Source: Heliopora coerulea
Taxonomy: Eukaryota > Cnidaria > Anthozoa > Scleralcyonacea > Helioporidae
Length of the DNA stretch: 64,000 bases
Assembly: GCA_030142905.1 (NCBI GenBank)
Contig: JASJOG010000328.1
Coordinates: forward strand, 62,001-126,000
Direction of reading: 5' to 3'
Positions 33,657 to 46,612 of the stretch are shown here, in pieces (positions within the stretch are counted from its first letter, which is position 1; every line of letters begins with the position of its first letter). Under the pieces are notes generated by a model, which had not been told where the DNA came from, searched no databases, and saw only the letters and a list, made by a program, of their open reading frames with translations. Made by a program: the position numbers and the translations under genes.

Positions 33657-34550
33657 CAGAATCTCTGCTGGAGGTAATATTCTTTCACTGGTTCATGAAA
33701 GTTTCGATGAAGCTTAACAGGAGGACGCACACGGTGTTATACATGTGTACCGAACACGTAACGTTATCCTGCACAATTTTGTTCCTATGAGTTAGCAATT
33801 ATTTCAAAACACTGGCAGGGGTAGAAATCGTAATGCGAGTCTACATTAAATTGATGGGTATTGCATATCTTGAGGAAAAACGCAGATTTAGTACAAAGAT
33901 CAGACCCCTTGTTAAATTTCTGAATGCAAGCTTTAACGATAAGAGACAATCCAAACCAACACAAACATTTCGTTGCCAATGTGAAACATCTTAATTGTTC
34001 AAATTTACGAAGCATGACAGAACTCATATATTTATTTACATGAATATAATTAATTTGCGAAGTAAATTAACTACACAAAACAAGTTGGCAAGATTAGATG
34101 GTAATCAAAATTAGACGAGAAAGGAACCATAAAGAAGTGCTGTGCAGAGGTAAAAACAGATTGGTTATTATCTTAAAATTGCTTTCTTATCCTAAAATTT
34201 ATCGGAGAACACGTTTAGAATATATTTTCTTTCTTGGAAATCTTGAGTTTCCATGACAACATTATTTGCGAAAGCAAAATCTTAAATATTAACTTTTTAA
34301 CTTTTTTATCAATATTTCTCGATGATTTGGCGAAAGATTTAGGCTTGATAATTTATTTTCACCATAATTTGGTTTTGGATTTTGCGGGATTTATGACGTC
34401 ATGTAAATTGTGCATTAACTATTTTAAATGTTCAGAATTCTCAATTTATCAAATCGTCACATGGCATTTATAGAAAGACAGAATTTACCTCAGAGATTTT
34501 GTACATAAAAGCAGAGGACAGATTGGACTGAATTATTGTATTTTAATCGC

Positions 34551-34556
34551 AATAAA
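34551..34556 (+). terminator. Candidate polyadenylation signal of the Roco gene
   Basis: AATAAA lies about 900 bases after the Death-domain stop codon, in a region without other coding sequence. An untranslated 3' end of this length is plausible, though other AT-rich hexamers also occur nearby. Confidence 0.35.
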
Positions 34557-35349
34557 GAAAAAAGTATGTAAAGTTTTTTCACAATTTCTTCGAAGTTATT
34601 GTATTCCTTGAAAATGAAAAATATTGCAAAAAGAATTTAATTATGCGAAACTATTAAAGATTGAAATTTCTATTAAGTCATGGCGTTTACCAGTGATTTT
34701 TTCATTTAGCTGATCCTGTAACATATGACAAGATTATTGCTTCAAAGTGACAGCCAAAGTCGAAAAACTATAAGTGTAATGCTATAGTGCATCATGAATC
34801 TTATTCAACCATGCCAAAATGATGGGTTTTTGATTTCTTGATCATCTTCCCCATTTTACCCACCAATTACCCTCCAAAGGTTAACTGCTTTTCTCTCAAC
34901 ACTCACTGAGCAATACTAATGAATGCGATAGCAATACCTTAAAAGTAATTAAACTCTTTTCCTTAAATGAGGTAATGTATAGCGCTGAAAAGTATGATGT
35001 CCTGCGTAACTGCTATGCTGTTCAACAAAAGTTGTTCTTCGGGAACTGGGTCACATCTTGAGTCGACGTTGATGACATCATTCAGAGCGAGATACACTGA
35101 CAGTAAGGTTGATCGTGGTAGTACTCCTTTTTGAGTGAAATGGTGGTTTGGGATGTCGTAAAGCTACGTGCTGCTTATACCGTATTATGACCTTGTGTTT
35201 TAAAAGAATTTCCAACATTTCAGAAGCCTATTCACCCGTGACCTTATTCGTGTATGGTCGGAAAACTGTATTGAGAATGCTTCGAAGAAACGAGACTACT
35301 TCTGAACACATATAATTTTATATGCTTGACTACTTTTTTGGGTCCAAGA

Positions 35350-35400
35350 CATCTCCCCTTGACGAATAAAATCGTCTTGCGTTCGCAAGAGTAAAATAGT
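35350..35400. repeat. Short dispersed repeat
   Basis: ATCTCCCCTTGACGAATAAA followed by ATCGTCT and AGAGTAAAAT recurs, diverged, at 59306-59360 and more weakly at 3050-3080. Confidence 0.4.
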
Positions 35401-35789
35401 AAAAGTAGGATTCGGAGAAAGAGGAGTTAACTGAGATAGTCCTAATTTATTTCTGATCCAAGACATCTCATAAATGGTATTTAAAACACGAGTAGAAGTG
35501 TTTTACGCAAATTTAAATCACGAGGGAGTTGCCCGAGAGTTTTTGATCTGAAAAAAACTCATATTAAGAGTGTTTGAAATAGCTTCAAAAACGATTTTCA
35601 TAGTGATGTAAGTGAAGGTGAAATGATTGGGTCGCTTGGGGGTTGCCTTACTTCTGTTATACGTTGATCTATTCATGTACGTATGTTTTAAAAGGCACAG
35701 TTGATTTAAAAGTAGGAAGAGAAAAGGAACTAAAATAAGAAACATTGATTGTTGTAGTTATGCAAATGTTTGTCGTTTTATAGCACGAA

Positions 35790-37440
35790 TTTTTATGAGC
35801 ACTTGAAAGATTTGTCCTTCTGGACGAGGAAAGAAAATTGTTAGGTGAAAGTGATCCAAAATCTACACGAGATTTGACTAAATGAGCATTTAAAATTTTC
35901 GAAGAATGGCAGATGGGAGGGGCAAAAAAAGATCCCAGTTTAAAGACGTATTTGTTTTTATTTGATGGAGATATAGTGAATAGTTTGATCACAAATATTT
36001 TAAGATGTCTGATGTGTCATTGAATTCGTGGCTGACGAAGTTTGTACAAGAGGTGTTCGAAGCTAATGGGCAATAATATCCACCAAGGGCGCGGTACAAC
36101 AATGTTTGTGGTTTATAACGCTATTTGCAAGTGGAAAATGGTCCTGCAGCGACATCAACGATTGGTAAGAATGAAGGAAAGTGAAAAGTTCCTAAAAGTT
36201 TGCTAGCCTGAGTAGCGTGAGTGTGATGTGTAAGAGTCCTCGTGGTAGGAATGCTTCGTATCGTATTTTTAAAGATTGAATTTGGACGTGCTGTTTTTCG
36301 GTCTTTCTTTTAGGCTGGATATTTTTCGTTGGGCTCTAGACATGGAAACGAGACAGGGCTCAACTGGCGGTGTGGCCAACGAGACCGAGATGGGTGAAAG
36401 AGGTGAAGTTACGGAGGAAGATGAGAAATTGCTGTGGAAGAAGGACCTGCTCGGATATCAAACAGCTACGTCATTGGTGTCGATTATTTATTTCTACAAC
36501 GAAAGTTGTTTGGACCATTAAACTCTAAAAAGACAGGAACGATATCTCGTTGTTCCAGGTCTCGCGATTGAATGAAGTCGACATGGGGACAGCCATGTAG
36601 TGGGGAACACGCGTGGGGAAAATTTGCATTGAACTTTTACTTTTCATTGACGGATAATTCTGACAAATATGCCATCCTACCGACATTGTCCTCTACCTAC
36701 AAAGGATGAAAAAGAAAAGTGTCAAAAATTCAGAAATTTAGGTTAAGTTTTCGAAATAGGTTGCGTGTTTTATCGCGTATGGGACTGGGATGATCTGCAA
36801 GTTGACCTACATGTCAGTCTTCATGTTGGCTTCGAAATGCAGTTTGCAGGTATCGTTCCAGTCTTTTTAAAGTTCAATGGTTTGGACAGCGGGCCAATAA
36901 ACATAGGAGTTTGAGGTAAGATAACTTTCGTATCGACCCTGTTTCGGTAACTTTTGACGAAAGTGTTTCTAAAAATTATCATGGTATCCTTAAAGATCTC
37001 AAGTATCATCCACAGATTGTAAGACATGTTTGTTGTTTTGGGAAAGATGTTAATCAGTTTCCGTGCATTGTGAACTGCTAATTAATTTACATAAAAAAGA
37101 TAAAGAATTTGGCCGAAGAAATGATGCGTTTTACTTCAGGCAGATTTTGAACGCAGATTTTTTTGAGTATTATGATATGGTGTTAGGTTTCAATGCGATA
37201 GTGCAAGTTCGAGTCGTAAAACGTCTTACTGCTTTCGGGAAATATGCGCTGAGATTTTTTCAGTCAAATATCGACGAAAAATTGATCAGAGAACATAACA
37301 GGCATAGATCTAATGCATTGTTATGATATGGGGAAAAAAGTCAGGAGCAGGAAATGAAAGGAAATGATAAAAAAATGTTAGGGCCACCGGATTTAAGGAG
37401 AGAGACAGAGAAAAAGAATGAAGAGATAAGTGACGTAGAT
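35790..37440 (+). pseudogene. Crypton-like tyrosine recombinase (DUF3504 type), decayed
   Basis: Three blocks occur in order. At 35800-35900, FVLLDEERKLL and KSTRDLTK, then a TGA, AFKIFEEW (core-binding domain). At 36012-36164, WLTKFVQEVFEANGQ, then TAA at 36074-36076, YPPRARYNNVCGLYRYLQVE, ending at a GTAAGA donor. At 36314-36520, after a TTTTAG acceptor, LDIFRWALDME and EEDEKLLWKKDLLGYQTATS. At 37240-37440, FFQSNIDEKLIREHNRHRS and YGEKSQEQE, which corresponds to the active-site region (IMERTGHRS in relatives). The family is shared by Crypton transposons and by host ZMYM2/QRICH1-type genes. Stops and missing segments show it is inactive. Confidence 0.65.
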
Positions 37441-37861
37441 TTGATGTTGTAATATTCCTTTTAGCTATGTTGAGCAAGGAGCAAATAGTGCGACCTCTGT
37501 AACTGCTACATTGTCTGGTTGTGTGTTGAGCAATTGTACAACCAATTTTGGAATCTGCGGTTGAGTGGCATAACGAATATGTAAACAAGTGAATAATAGT
37601 GGGAACTCAAGTTTGGCTTGTTATTATACGAGAACTCTTTATTATCTGAAGAGTCTAAAATATTTTTGTACTAGTGTATTTGATTGTTAAACGAGATTTT
37701 TGATGAGATGCCTCAGCGAATTTGTATTTTGTAAGTAGTATTAAAATTGTTTGTTATTTATGAGATAGTGATATATTTGTATTGACGGGTAGATGGTTGA
37801 ATTTATCTGGAATGTTTTACGGTTCTCATTGAATTTCTAATTAGCATGTCAATTTCGTAGA

Positions 37862-38124
37862 AAGCCTAGTTCACACGTGAGCATAAGCATGAGCATAAGG
37901 ACAAAACAAAAGACAAAACAAATGAATGAAGTCAAGCCTGCAACATAAAAATCGTAGTAAGCATAAGCATAAGATCATAGTCCAAGCATAAGCCAAAAGC
38001 CGAACAAAAGACGAAACAAAGAAAAATTCTTGTTGGTTTATCTTCGCACGTCCCAAAGATGTTGTGCTTTGTTTTCGTGTTGATCTTATCTTTATGCTTA
38101 TGTCGCTCGTCTGAACCAGTCTTA
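37862..38124. mobile_element. MITE with GTTCACACG...CATAAGCATAAG ends
   Basis: The left end AAGCCTAGTTCACACGTGAG with CATAAGCATGAGCATAAG is mirrored at the right by CTTATCTTTATGCTTATGTC and GTCTGAACCAGTCTT. A related left end occurs at about 60607 (CTGGTTTACACTACC ... CATAAGTAAG). No coding capacity; superfamily not determined. Confidence 0.5.
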
Positions 38125-38197
38125 AAATTGCATGGTTATTAGTATTCTTATATAAAATCTTCATGGTACACCTTTTTCTGTTCATTACCAGAAAAAT

Positions 38198-38560
38198 ACT
38201 GTCATTAACGCCAACCTCAAACTCATTAACGCAAAAATACATTTATTTTAATCAATCGACATTCACTAGAGTAGATACGCAACCACTTGCACCAAACGGT
38301 ATTCTATAGCGCCAACAGACGACCATTAACTCCATTCTACTACACTTTAGAGATAATACAATTTCAATTACCCAAGAGAAATATCTTGGCTAATTGCACT
38401 TACCGGCTTAATGTCGATTTTTGGCTCCTAAAGTCAGGTCCACGGAAATACCGTACTGTACAAGAAGTCGGTCAAAACGTCGCTCTATTTCAACTGAACA
38501 CTTTTATTGATAAGATGAAATTTATGTCTAATGAAATGCAACGAACGTAAACGTCAAGCA
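38198..38560. mobile_element. Partial copy of the 14592-15623 element
   Basis: CATTAACGCCAACCTCAAAC with CTCATTAACGC matches both ends of the intronic element. The following bases, including ACTCCATTCTACTACACTTT and ATTTCAATTACCCAAGAGA, match the minus strand of that element around 15400-15460. The other end is not found. Confidence 0.5.
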
Positions 38561-39250
38561 ATGATTGCATATCCTCCGCACACACAGTGTAACATTGTTT
38601 AACTATAAAGATTATTTTCTCCAAAGAAGTGTAAGCATTTTGAAAATGATAGCTAAAATTACCTTACGTGAGTCACGTTCGTGCACAACTGTCAAAAAGT
38701 ATCGTTGAATACTCGTTTGACAACATTAGAGTTCTTGGGAGAGAAGGTATGGATGAGCTTCAGTAAAGAAGTATAGGGATTTTTTAGGGGAGACATGCAT
38801 TTTCATTTTATTTATTTATTTTTTCATTCCCCCCCCCCCCCCCTCTTTTTTTTTTTTAATTTTTAATATGATTTTACTCAGGCTAATTCCAGAGAAATGT
38901 TCTCGTCTAACGTAGACCTAGACTGTGGATGGTGTTTAATTAGACTCCAAGATCTAGGGCCATAACGAAACACAAAGTTTAAAGTGGATTTCACAAGACG
39001 TAAAAAGTAACCAGGGAGACTTTTCTTTTGTAAATATTTCATTTTGTCTAGAAATATCCATGTATTTCTAGCATATTTTTCTTCACGTTAATTGATAATT
39101 GCGCACTATTACGTTAGATAAATACTACAGCAATAGTGAGTAATGAAGCAATGAACTAGTAAGAACGTTTGGGCTTAACCATAACAATAACTTTTGAATA
39201 TTAATTAATGTAAATCAAAAGATTTTTGTTGCATCGCAAACGTAAGGTTC

Positions 39251-39760
39251 CATTGGTGAAACTAGCCTTGTCTTTCGACGGGGGCAAAAATTTTTTCTTG
39301 TCCAAGTAATGATTGCTCATGATTAATTGGAATCGATATTTAGCTTTCCTTTCTTAGGGCCAGAAATATTTAACCAAGGTCTACGTACATAAACAGACTA
39401 AGTTAGTTATTTCATATTAAGTCCGACAATCAATCCGCCAGTCTGCAGGATCGTGCTTGTTCAGAAACAAGAGCAAATGTATTTTGAGTTTACAAATCTG
39501 TATTCGGTTAATGTTAGTATCCCGTATCTAATAGAGCAGAGACCATAGTTGGTAGCTCTGTAAATGCAATCTCTGACTTTCTTACTTAACATATTCCAAC
39601 TTTCATCTTCGTGCTTCTCACTTTCATGATCTCTTTGTATTCCCTGCTCCTTTCTTCGACCTTTTCGTCCTGTTCATTCACATCTTTGCCCCAACTTTGT
39701 ATCTCTCCATCCATCCTGGGAGCAAACTACCCCGCCTACCCCCAACTGGCATCGCCACTG
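39251..39760. mobile_element. hAT MITE
   Basis: The left end CATTGGTGAAACTAGCC and right end GGCATCGCCACTG are degenerate inverse hAT termini, flanked by TAAGGTTC (39243-39250) and TAAGGTCC (39761-39768), a 7 of 8 match. The interior (AGACTAAGTTAGTTATTTCA, GATCGTGCTTGTTCAGAAAC) is shared with 54640-54760. Confidence 0.6.
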
Positions 39761-40492
39761 TAAGGTCCCCTTCAACTTAAATAGGAAGCCTTTGTGAGCC
39801 GCTTTGAAGTTTATCGACCTTCTCCAGTAGATCATCCTCTACGATTGAGTTATAAATGTTTGGTACATCTTCTGCTTCAATGTTTGGCGTTTGCAGAAGT
39901 TTATACGAACAGGACGAAAGCCTAGTTATTCATTATTGCCTTCAAAACCACAGGCATATGCAATAATTCTTCTAGCTCAGGTAACAATGAGGGACATGTA
40001 ATGGTATGTTAACATATATGTGAATACTTCAAATTATGACGACAACTTATAACCTAACGTCAATTTATAGCACACCGTTAGTTAAAAAGTTGAAATAATA
40101 AAATTAAAAATTGTGAGTGAACAAAATTCTTACTCAACTGACAGAATAAGCAGTCAAGAATGCAGAGGCGTAGCGAGGGATGGACAGGTATGCAAAGGGA
40201 CTGGTTAGGATGGGAAGAGGCTGGCAAGGATGGGTAGGGACTAACACGGATACGCAACTGTCCCTGCGAGCATAATTAAAGAGGTGACATATGCAATCGT
40301 GAAAGTTGTTTTTGCTGGGTATTTTTTTTTTTATCTAAATATTCGTAGAAGGTTTGATATATTTTACAAAGGTCACTAGAATTCAATATTCTTGAATATT
40401 TTCACATCGTCTTTGCCATTATGGTTATTTTTTTAAGTTGACAATGGGAAGGGGGTAGCCAAAAGTTATTTTTGTGCCAGGTAACTCAGTGC

Positions 40493-40899
40493 TCACTGCC
40501 TCACTGCAAGAATGCAATCATCGACGTCGTTGTCCCATTTTGGCCGCTTCATAAAAGGTTTTTTGTTCCTCCACTGCGACAAATATTTTAAAGAGAAATA
40601 CTTGTTATCTGGATCCCGCATATCCGATAATTCTTGGTAATTGAGAATAACTTCGGAATGACCTCGGGTTTCTCCGTCTGTATCCAAAGGATTTGGAATG
40701 ACATAAGGTGCCATGTGCGTTTCTCGAGCTGAACGCCCAACTAACCTCTTGGTATACCTTCGCTGTTTTGACAAAGCACATCCCAGACCACAAACTGCCA
40801 CAAGCAGAAGAGCAACAAAGACTCCAGCAATAATAACGAACACGAGGTACTTTTTTAGCAAATGTCTGGCCGACGCCGTTACGACGCATTGAGGACCAT
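40493..40899 (-). CDS. Ig receptor gene, last exon: transmembrane segment and cytoplasmic tail
   Basis: The minus-strand acceptor TTTCATTCTTGCTAG precedes the exon; it starts in phase 1 and ends at a stop at 40493. It encodes (G)AT = Asp, then GPQCVVTASARHLLKKYL, a 25-residue hydrophobic helix FVIIAGVFVALLLVAVCGLG, a basic stop-transfer KQRRYTKRLVGR, and a tail of about 90 residues. The tail has APYVIP, ILNYQEL and NKYFSL. YQEL-x9-YFSL fits the ITAM pattern YxxL-x6-12-YxxL, and LNYQEL by itself fits the ITIM pattern. This implies tyrosine-kinase signalling from the membrane; it is inferred from short motifs only. The exon pairs in phase with the Ig exon at 52642. Confidence 0.7.
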
Positions 40900-41189
40900 C
40901 TAGCAAGAATGAAAAAATGGTAATATCATTTCCTAGTTGATGAATCAGACGGTCGGTCGTCATTTGTCGTTTGGTTAATCAGTCGACCAGTTACATCAAT
41001 TGCTACTAAAACTAAAACTTTCACTAAAACAAAAACTAAAACTATAACTAGGTAAATAACGTAACTACCATATGTAATATAGCTAAGTACTATTCGTATT
41101 TTTCTCTTTCGATTTTTAAATAATGTAAATTTTGTTGTATTATTTTACACGCCCATCGTGGAAACCAATAAACTATATACTAAATATAC

Positions 41190-41220
41190 TACAACTACTA
41201 CTACTACTACTACTACTACT
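41190..41220. repeat. CTA trinucleotide repeat
   Basis: About nine ACT/CTA units. It lies in the intron of the Ig receptor gene, minus strand. Confidence 0.8.
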
Positions 41221-42828
41221 AACTATAGTGAATCATAATTAAAAGGGACGTCGTCGGCCATGGTCTATTTTAAGAAATATTTAATGTTATTGTATGGCCG
41301 TGTTCACTATCCGGTCTGTACGGAAAATAACGGAGGGTGATTGGCTCCTTAGCTGTGCAATAAATTTTTCGTGCAGACCGGCAAGTTTTTGGAGGGAAAA
41401 TTTCCCAGTTGATTTCAAAACAAACAAACCAAGATTTACGACAACAAACTACCACAAAAGTGGATAAAAAAATTTCAACGATAATTTCAAGAAGTGAACT
41501 AGATAAATAGATACAAAAAAACACGAAGTAATAAGTAAAAAAAAGCTAGTAAACCAGAATCACTTATTCTCGAGAACTAAAAAGTTCGTTAAAAGCAACG
41601 AAGAAAGAAACTCCAACCATTTAATAAATTTTTTATGAACCTCGTTTGTTTGACTTGTACGGGAAAAGTATTTTCCTCAGGTTTCGATACTGACTGAGCA
41701 ACGAAGGAGCGAGACTGTGCGGAAAAAAAACCCGACTTAAAGATGGACATTCGTTAAAATTGCAGTGGAGTATTTTATTTGCCCTAATTTAATTTAAGCC
41801 AACTTCAGAATTTCATCCTGAATATATTAAACTTTTAAATGTTCCTTTATATTTGCAAGTTCTATTTGTTAAGCACGGTACTTAATAACAATAACAACAA
41901 CAAAAATAACAACAATAATAATAATAATCAAGACAACTGAAATTTCCATTTTTTTCCTACAAGCTGGTGATTTATTGAGACCGATTTCAGAATTTTCCCA
42001 GAAAGTAATCCCCAAAAAAGGCCATTTCCAGAACAGTCTCTTGTGACTATATGTACCCAAATCATTACATTGATTACTTATTAACTCTTTCTCAACGAAA
42101 CAAGACTTAAATTATACTATTCTGGCGAACGCCACACGATTTTAATCGTCAAACGGAGAGCTCCCGCCTGGAAAGAGTGATGCACACTTGGGTCTAAGAA
42201 CTACACAAAGTATGTGCCAATACGCGCTTAGAACCATTTATTATGAAGTTGCCGCCTTGAATAAAACTGTGTCTCTTTTCACACAAACAAACCTTGTAAA
42301 AAGTAGAACCATGAATGTAAACGCAGTAATGTCGACATCTTATTACATGCTCCTTTTCATGTACAAATCAGGACAGGCGAGCTAAGCAGTGGAGCATTTT
42401 TAATTTTTCTGGAGTTCGGGAAAAAATAAGCTTTTGCTTTATTTAAATTTTGAGCAGTGCAAGTTACTTTTCCGAAAAATTTGCGTCATGCTTCCATGAA
42501 AATTCTTTGCGTAGGTTTCCGTAGGCTCCTTGAGATGAGTTTGAATTCGCGTTATGTAGGATGGAATACTCAAAAATGTCATAAACATTAGCTTGTATGA
42601 GTGTGGTTTTAAAAAAGGGTTTTAAAAAGGGTTTCAAAATCATAATAGATTTTAAGGCAATCTTAGTTCAACCCGTGTTGGTTTTATCTCATAAACAACC
42701 CTAATCGATAACCTGTCATGCACTTCTGAAGCAAAACAAATCGCAAAGCGCTATTGAAATACTATGACTGCTTCTTGTGAAACGTCTTGCTAGTTTGGCC
42801 CTTCTTGGAGACGAAATATTGAGCAATA

Positions 42829-43344
42829 CAATCAAACCTCGCCTGAGCGGCCCTCTCTTAAACGGTCAACCACTATTAAACAGTCAGTGATCAAAATCCC
42901 CCAAATCACTCTTTATACATTACTGTAAACGTGACGTCTATTAAGAGCTCGACGTGGTCACCGTTTAGACTTCCCATTTGTCTCATTTCATTGTATTTCA
43001 CCTTTTTTAAAACGGTCACGATATTAAGCTACGCGGCTCTAAATCACAGGCAAGCGTGATTAATTTTTTTCGTCGTACGTTTGGTATTGAATATGATGAC
43101 AAAATGGTTAATGATGTGAATTACAACAAAGATATTTGTCTCATCAACGTCAAAATCTAATAGATGATCTTATATATCGTGTTGTTGTTAACAATAAAAT
43201 GTACATCACATGATCCACTTCAATTTTTGGCATGCCATGTTTTACACGGCAGAATTTTGAAAACCTCTATTATAAAAGGTAAACCTCTATTAAGCGGTCA
43301 TTTGGTCAATTCCCGAGGTTGTCCGCTTGATAGAGGTTTGACTG
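42829..43344. mobile_element. Tigger-like MITE
   Basis: The left end CAATCAAACCTCGCCTGAGC and right end GATAGAGGTTTGACTG are inverse copies with TA on both sides (42827-42828, 43345-43346). Internal TTAAACGGTC and CTATTAAGCGGTC repeats echo the larger relative at 32-1361. No ORF of note. Confidence 0.75.
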
Positions 43345-43559
43345 TATACTATTTTTTACTTATGAGAATTAAGAGAGAGATTGGGTGAACGTACTGACCT
43401 TCAGATTGTTCTGTAGTGTAAATCCCTGCAAGATAGAATTTTGGCATAGTTTATGAAATAGTTTGTCTTTTAGTCATCATTATTTAGCTATTCAATATTT
43501 CTACACACAAAGATATGTAAAAGAAATGCACGTGTATAACCGTCAGACGTATTCACAGA

Positions 43560-43620
43560 GAGAGGGGGGGGGGGGGGGAAGGAGAGCAGACGGACAGACA
43601 GACAGGCAGACAGACGAAGT
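43560..43620. repeat. Poly-G tract and CAGA repeat
   Basis: About 15 consecutive G, then GACAGACAGACAGGCAGACAGACG. Confidence 0.85.
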
Positions 43621-44010
43621 ATAATTGGAAACGGAAATACGTCATCGTGGCGAGTTTGTAAAAAAAGTGGCTCGGCCGAAAATCGAACTCGGAATTGTTA
43701 TCTGCCGATGAATGGAAATAGGTTAGCAATCCGCCATTGTGTAATGAGCCAGTATTGAATAATTCCTATCACCGAGAAATTTCTGGGAATCGCCTATCGA
43801 TGAAAGAGTAGAAAAATGATCATGAACTAAAGAAAAAGTTGTATTTTTGGATTCATCTACTACAAAGATTAATCACATATAAGCTCTGTGGCCAAGTGGT
43901 TAAGGCATCCAATCGACAACGAGAAGATCAAAGTTCGAATCTTGGCTGAACAACATTTTTAGTTAATCAACATTATTCCGTTTCCAATTATTTTAGTCTA
44001 CGAATCTCGG
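43621..44010. repeat. tRNA-derived SINE foldback
   Basis: Outer arms ATAATTGGAAACGGAAATAC (43621) and CGTTTCCAATTATTTT (about 43979) are inverse. The left inner part is a minus-strand tRNA-like unit (GCCGAAAATCGAACTCGGAA). The right inner part is a plus-strand one (CTGTGGCCAAGTGGTTAAGG, then AAAGTTCGAATCTTGGC), resembling a tRNA-Leu-like or Ser-like box A and box B. Neither folds into a clean cloverleaf by eye. Confidence 0.55.
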
Positions 44011-45542
44011 AAATAGGCAGGTTATCTGCAGCGTAATGAGGTAGCTCGATGGCAATTCCGTACTAAAATATCAGGTCGATTATTCCAACAAGACAGCGTT
44101 TTAGACTGATGTTTTACAAAAATAATTAATTTGACTAATATAAAAAGACAAACAGCATCTTGTATACCTCTCAATTTTTACGAAACAGCACTCCGGGGGA
44201 TAAACGTGGCCAGATATCCAAGAAAAGAACAATACTGAGAGTGAAATCAAACAAAAGTTTTACTCTGTATAAAAGTGATTAATTGAAGAAATGCTCACTA
44301 CGTTTCCGCCTACAGCACTTTCTAATTCCCATTGACCTTGTCATACACATAAGACACTAACCTTACCATACACATAAGACATTAACAGTGTCGTGCACCT
44401 AAGACATTAAACTTGTCATACATATAAGACATTAATCCTGTCATGCACTTTTTATTCTTTTGTTCCTTGCTCTCTTTTGTTTTTGGCTTTGTTCTCTTAT
44501 TATTTCTATTTTTTTCGTTTGTTGTTGTACAGCAATAGTATTTATGAAAGGGTTAAGTAAAGATGTATATTCATATGGCGTGTCTGTGCGTATTTTGTTC
44601 TTCCGTCTATGTATTGTCTTGAACGACTCCTGATACTCAGCACCGCCAATAGGGTTGGGGAGTAGTGGGGTCAAATCTACTGCTGGCCTGGAAGAAATGA
44701 AGGGCCCCGGTTGGCCGGAAGATAATATATCAAATTCATATTTTTATGACTGGAATAAATTAAAGAACTATTAATTATGTTCTATCGCTGGTTAGAAGTA
44801 AAATAAGACAATATGATTATTTTCACATTTCAATTTGGCAATTTCCGATTACATGACACTTACACTGACGTCACATCAATGTGTACAGTTTAAATTAAAA
44901 TAGGACTTGAGAGTATATGAGGAGTATGGATTCCTCATTCATAGAATACTAAACAAACTAGATATAAAGGAACGTTTGTAAACTTGTAATAAAATTTTGA
45001 GCTTGGTATTACCTGTTTTTATAAATTTTATTTTAGAATTACTTTACTGTTTTGTTCACTATCGAAGTTTATATAGTGAGGCATTAGTGCATTACCGTAA
45101 ATTCGTTTGACAAAATTAAACGTTCTTTCGAAATATTCCGAAAATTAAAGAATACAAAGCTTCAGTCTGGCCGATAGTTAATGACATTAGTCAAACTAAT
45201 TTTCAATTGTAGGGGTCTACCAACTTTGTTACGTCTTTTCCCGGAGCTTACGACAGCTCTCTTCGACACTGTTGATACTGCTTTAGTTAATGTGCTAGTT
45301 AAATCACTCACCAGTAAATCCAGTTGGCTCAGTCCGTTGGAATGACTCTTGCGTCACAAAGGCTGAAGGAAATTAAGGAAGAAGGTTGTTTTTTTTAATT
45401 AAATTTTTTTTTGAACATCGTATCGTTGCTTTATGGACAACGTGTTTCAGGATACAACAAGATATTTACTTGCTCATTATCATAAACTTCATTATCTACC
45501 GCAATACCCACAAGCAATTACAAATACAACCACACCACCTAC

Positions 45543-45654
45543 ATTGACATTGACATTGACATTAACATCGATATTGATATTGATATTGACATAGATATTG
45601 ACATAGATATGGATATAGATATAGATAAAGATATAGATATAGATAAAGATAGAG
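45543..45654. repeat. GATATA/ACATTG-type tandem repeat, left flank of a LINE
   Basis: ACATTG hexamers grade into GATATT and GATATA/GATAAA hexamers, running directly into the LINE fragment. The same hexamer family continues after the LINE. Confidence 0.85.
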
Positions 45655-46612
45655 TTGCTGCATGGTGTTGCTCTAGTAGCCTACTCATCAACCCTGGAAA
45701 AACTAAACTCGTTTTATTTGGTACCCCACAAATGTTAAGTCAAGTTCAGGACTTTCGAGTACCCTTCCTTGGAAAGATACTACGGCCCGTTTCTTCAGCG
45801 AAAGATTTAGGGATGGAGTTTGACAAAAGCCTGAGTTATGATGAACATATTGTCCAAGTAGTCTCCAAATGCACAAAGTCCCTTTGTCAAATTAATCGAG
45901 TCAAACACATTTTGGACAATCGGACCTTAAAAGTGATTATAAATGCCTTAGTTTTTAGTAAACTATATTATTGTTCCTCAGTGTGGGCAAATACTTCTAC
46001 GAAGAACATAATTAAACTACAGAGTGTACAAAATTTTGCCGCAAGAATCGTCACAGGTACAAAGAAATATGACCATATCACGCCTGCACTGAAACAATTA
46101 GATTGGATGCCTGTTGATTATATGTTACAATACAAAGATGCTGTTATGACATTTAAATGCTTGAATGACTTAGCCCCATCATATCTAGCCAGAAGATTTA
46201 TATCCAGGTCGCAAACACATGACCGAGACACAAGATGTAAAGGCGAGTTACAGATTCCCTTTTATCGAACTGCAACGGGGCAGCGTTCATTTATATATAG
46301 GGCGACTAAACTATGGAATGAACTTGAGGATGATATTAAGAATATTTCTAATATCGAAACTTTTAAGATTTTAATAAGGAAAAAACTATATAAAGAATGT
46401 TGGAATAGCTGCATGAATAGTTGACTTTTTAACTTTTTAACTTTTTAACTTTTTAACTTTTTAACTTTTTATCTTGTTATTAATTGTAATATATAGTTTA
46501 AATTCACGTAGGTTGAGTAATTAATGATGTTAATGTAAATATAGATTTGTAACGTACATAATCATTAATTGTAATTATTTCTGAAAAGCCAGAATGGAGA
46601 AATAAATTACTT
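45655..46612 (+). mobile_element. 5'-truncated LINE (CR1/L2-type) with C-terminal RT ORF
   Basis: The frame (45655-46424) starts just after the RT YADD position, at AAWCCSSSLLINPGKTKLVL, then LGMEFDKSLSYDEHI, LYYCSSVWAN, LQSVQNFAARIVTG, LDWMPVDYMLQYK and LWNELEDDIKNI. This is the usual order for the thumb and C-terminal region of CR1/L2/jockey-group reverse transcriptases. It is intact to its natural stop at 46422-46424, so the insertion is fairly young. The 3' UTR has AACTTTTTAACTTTTTAAC tandem units (46424-46470) and ends ATTAATATTAATA. The upstream Met-Asp-Ile start is microsatellite read-through, not a real N-terminus. Confidence 0.75.

Noticed and set aside
40165..40270. hAT-like terminus CAGAGGCGTAGCGAGG
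   Set aside because: No matching inverse end or target duplication found nearby.
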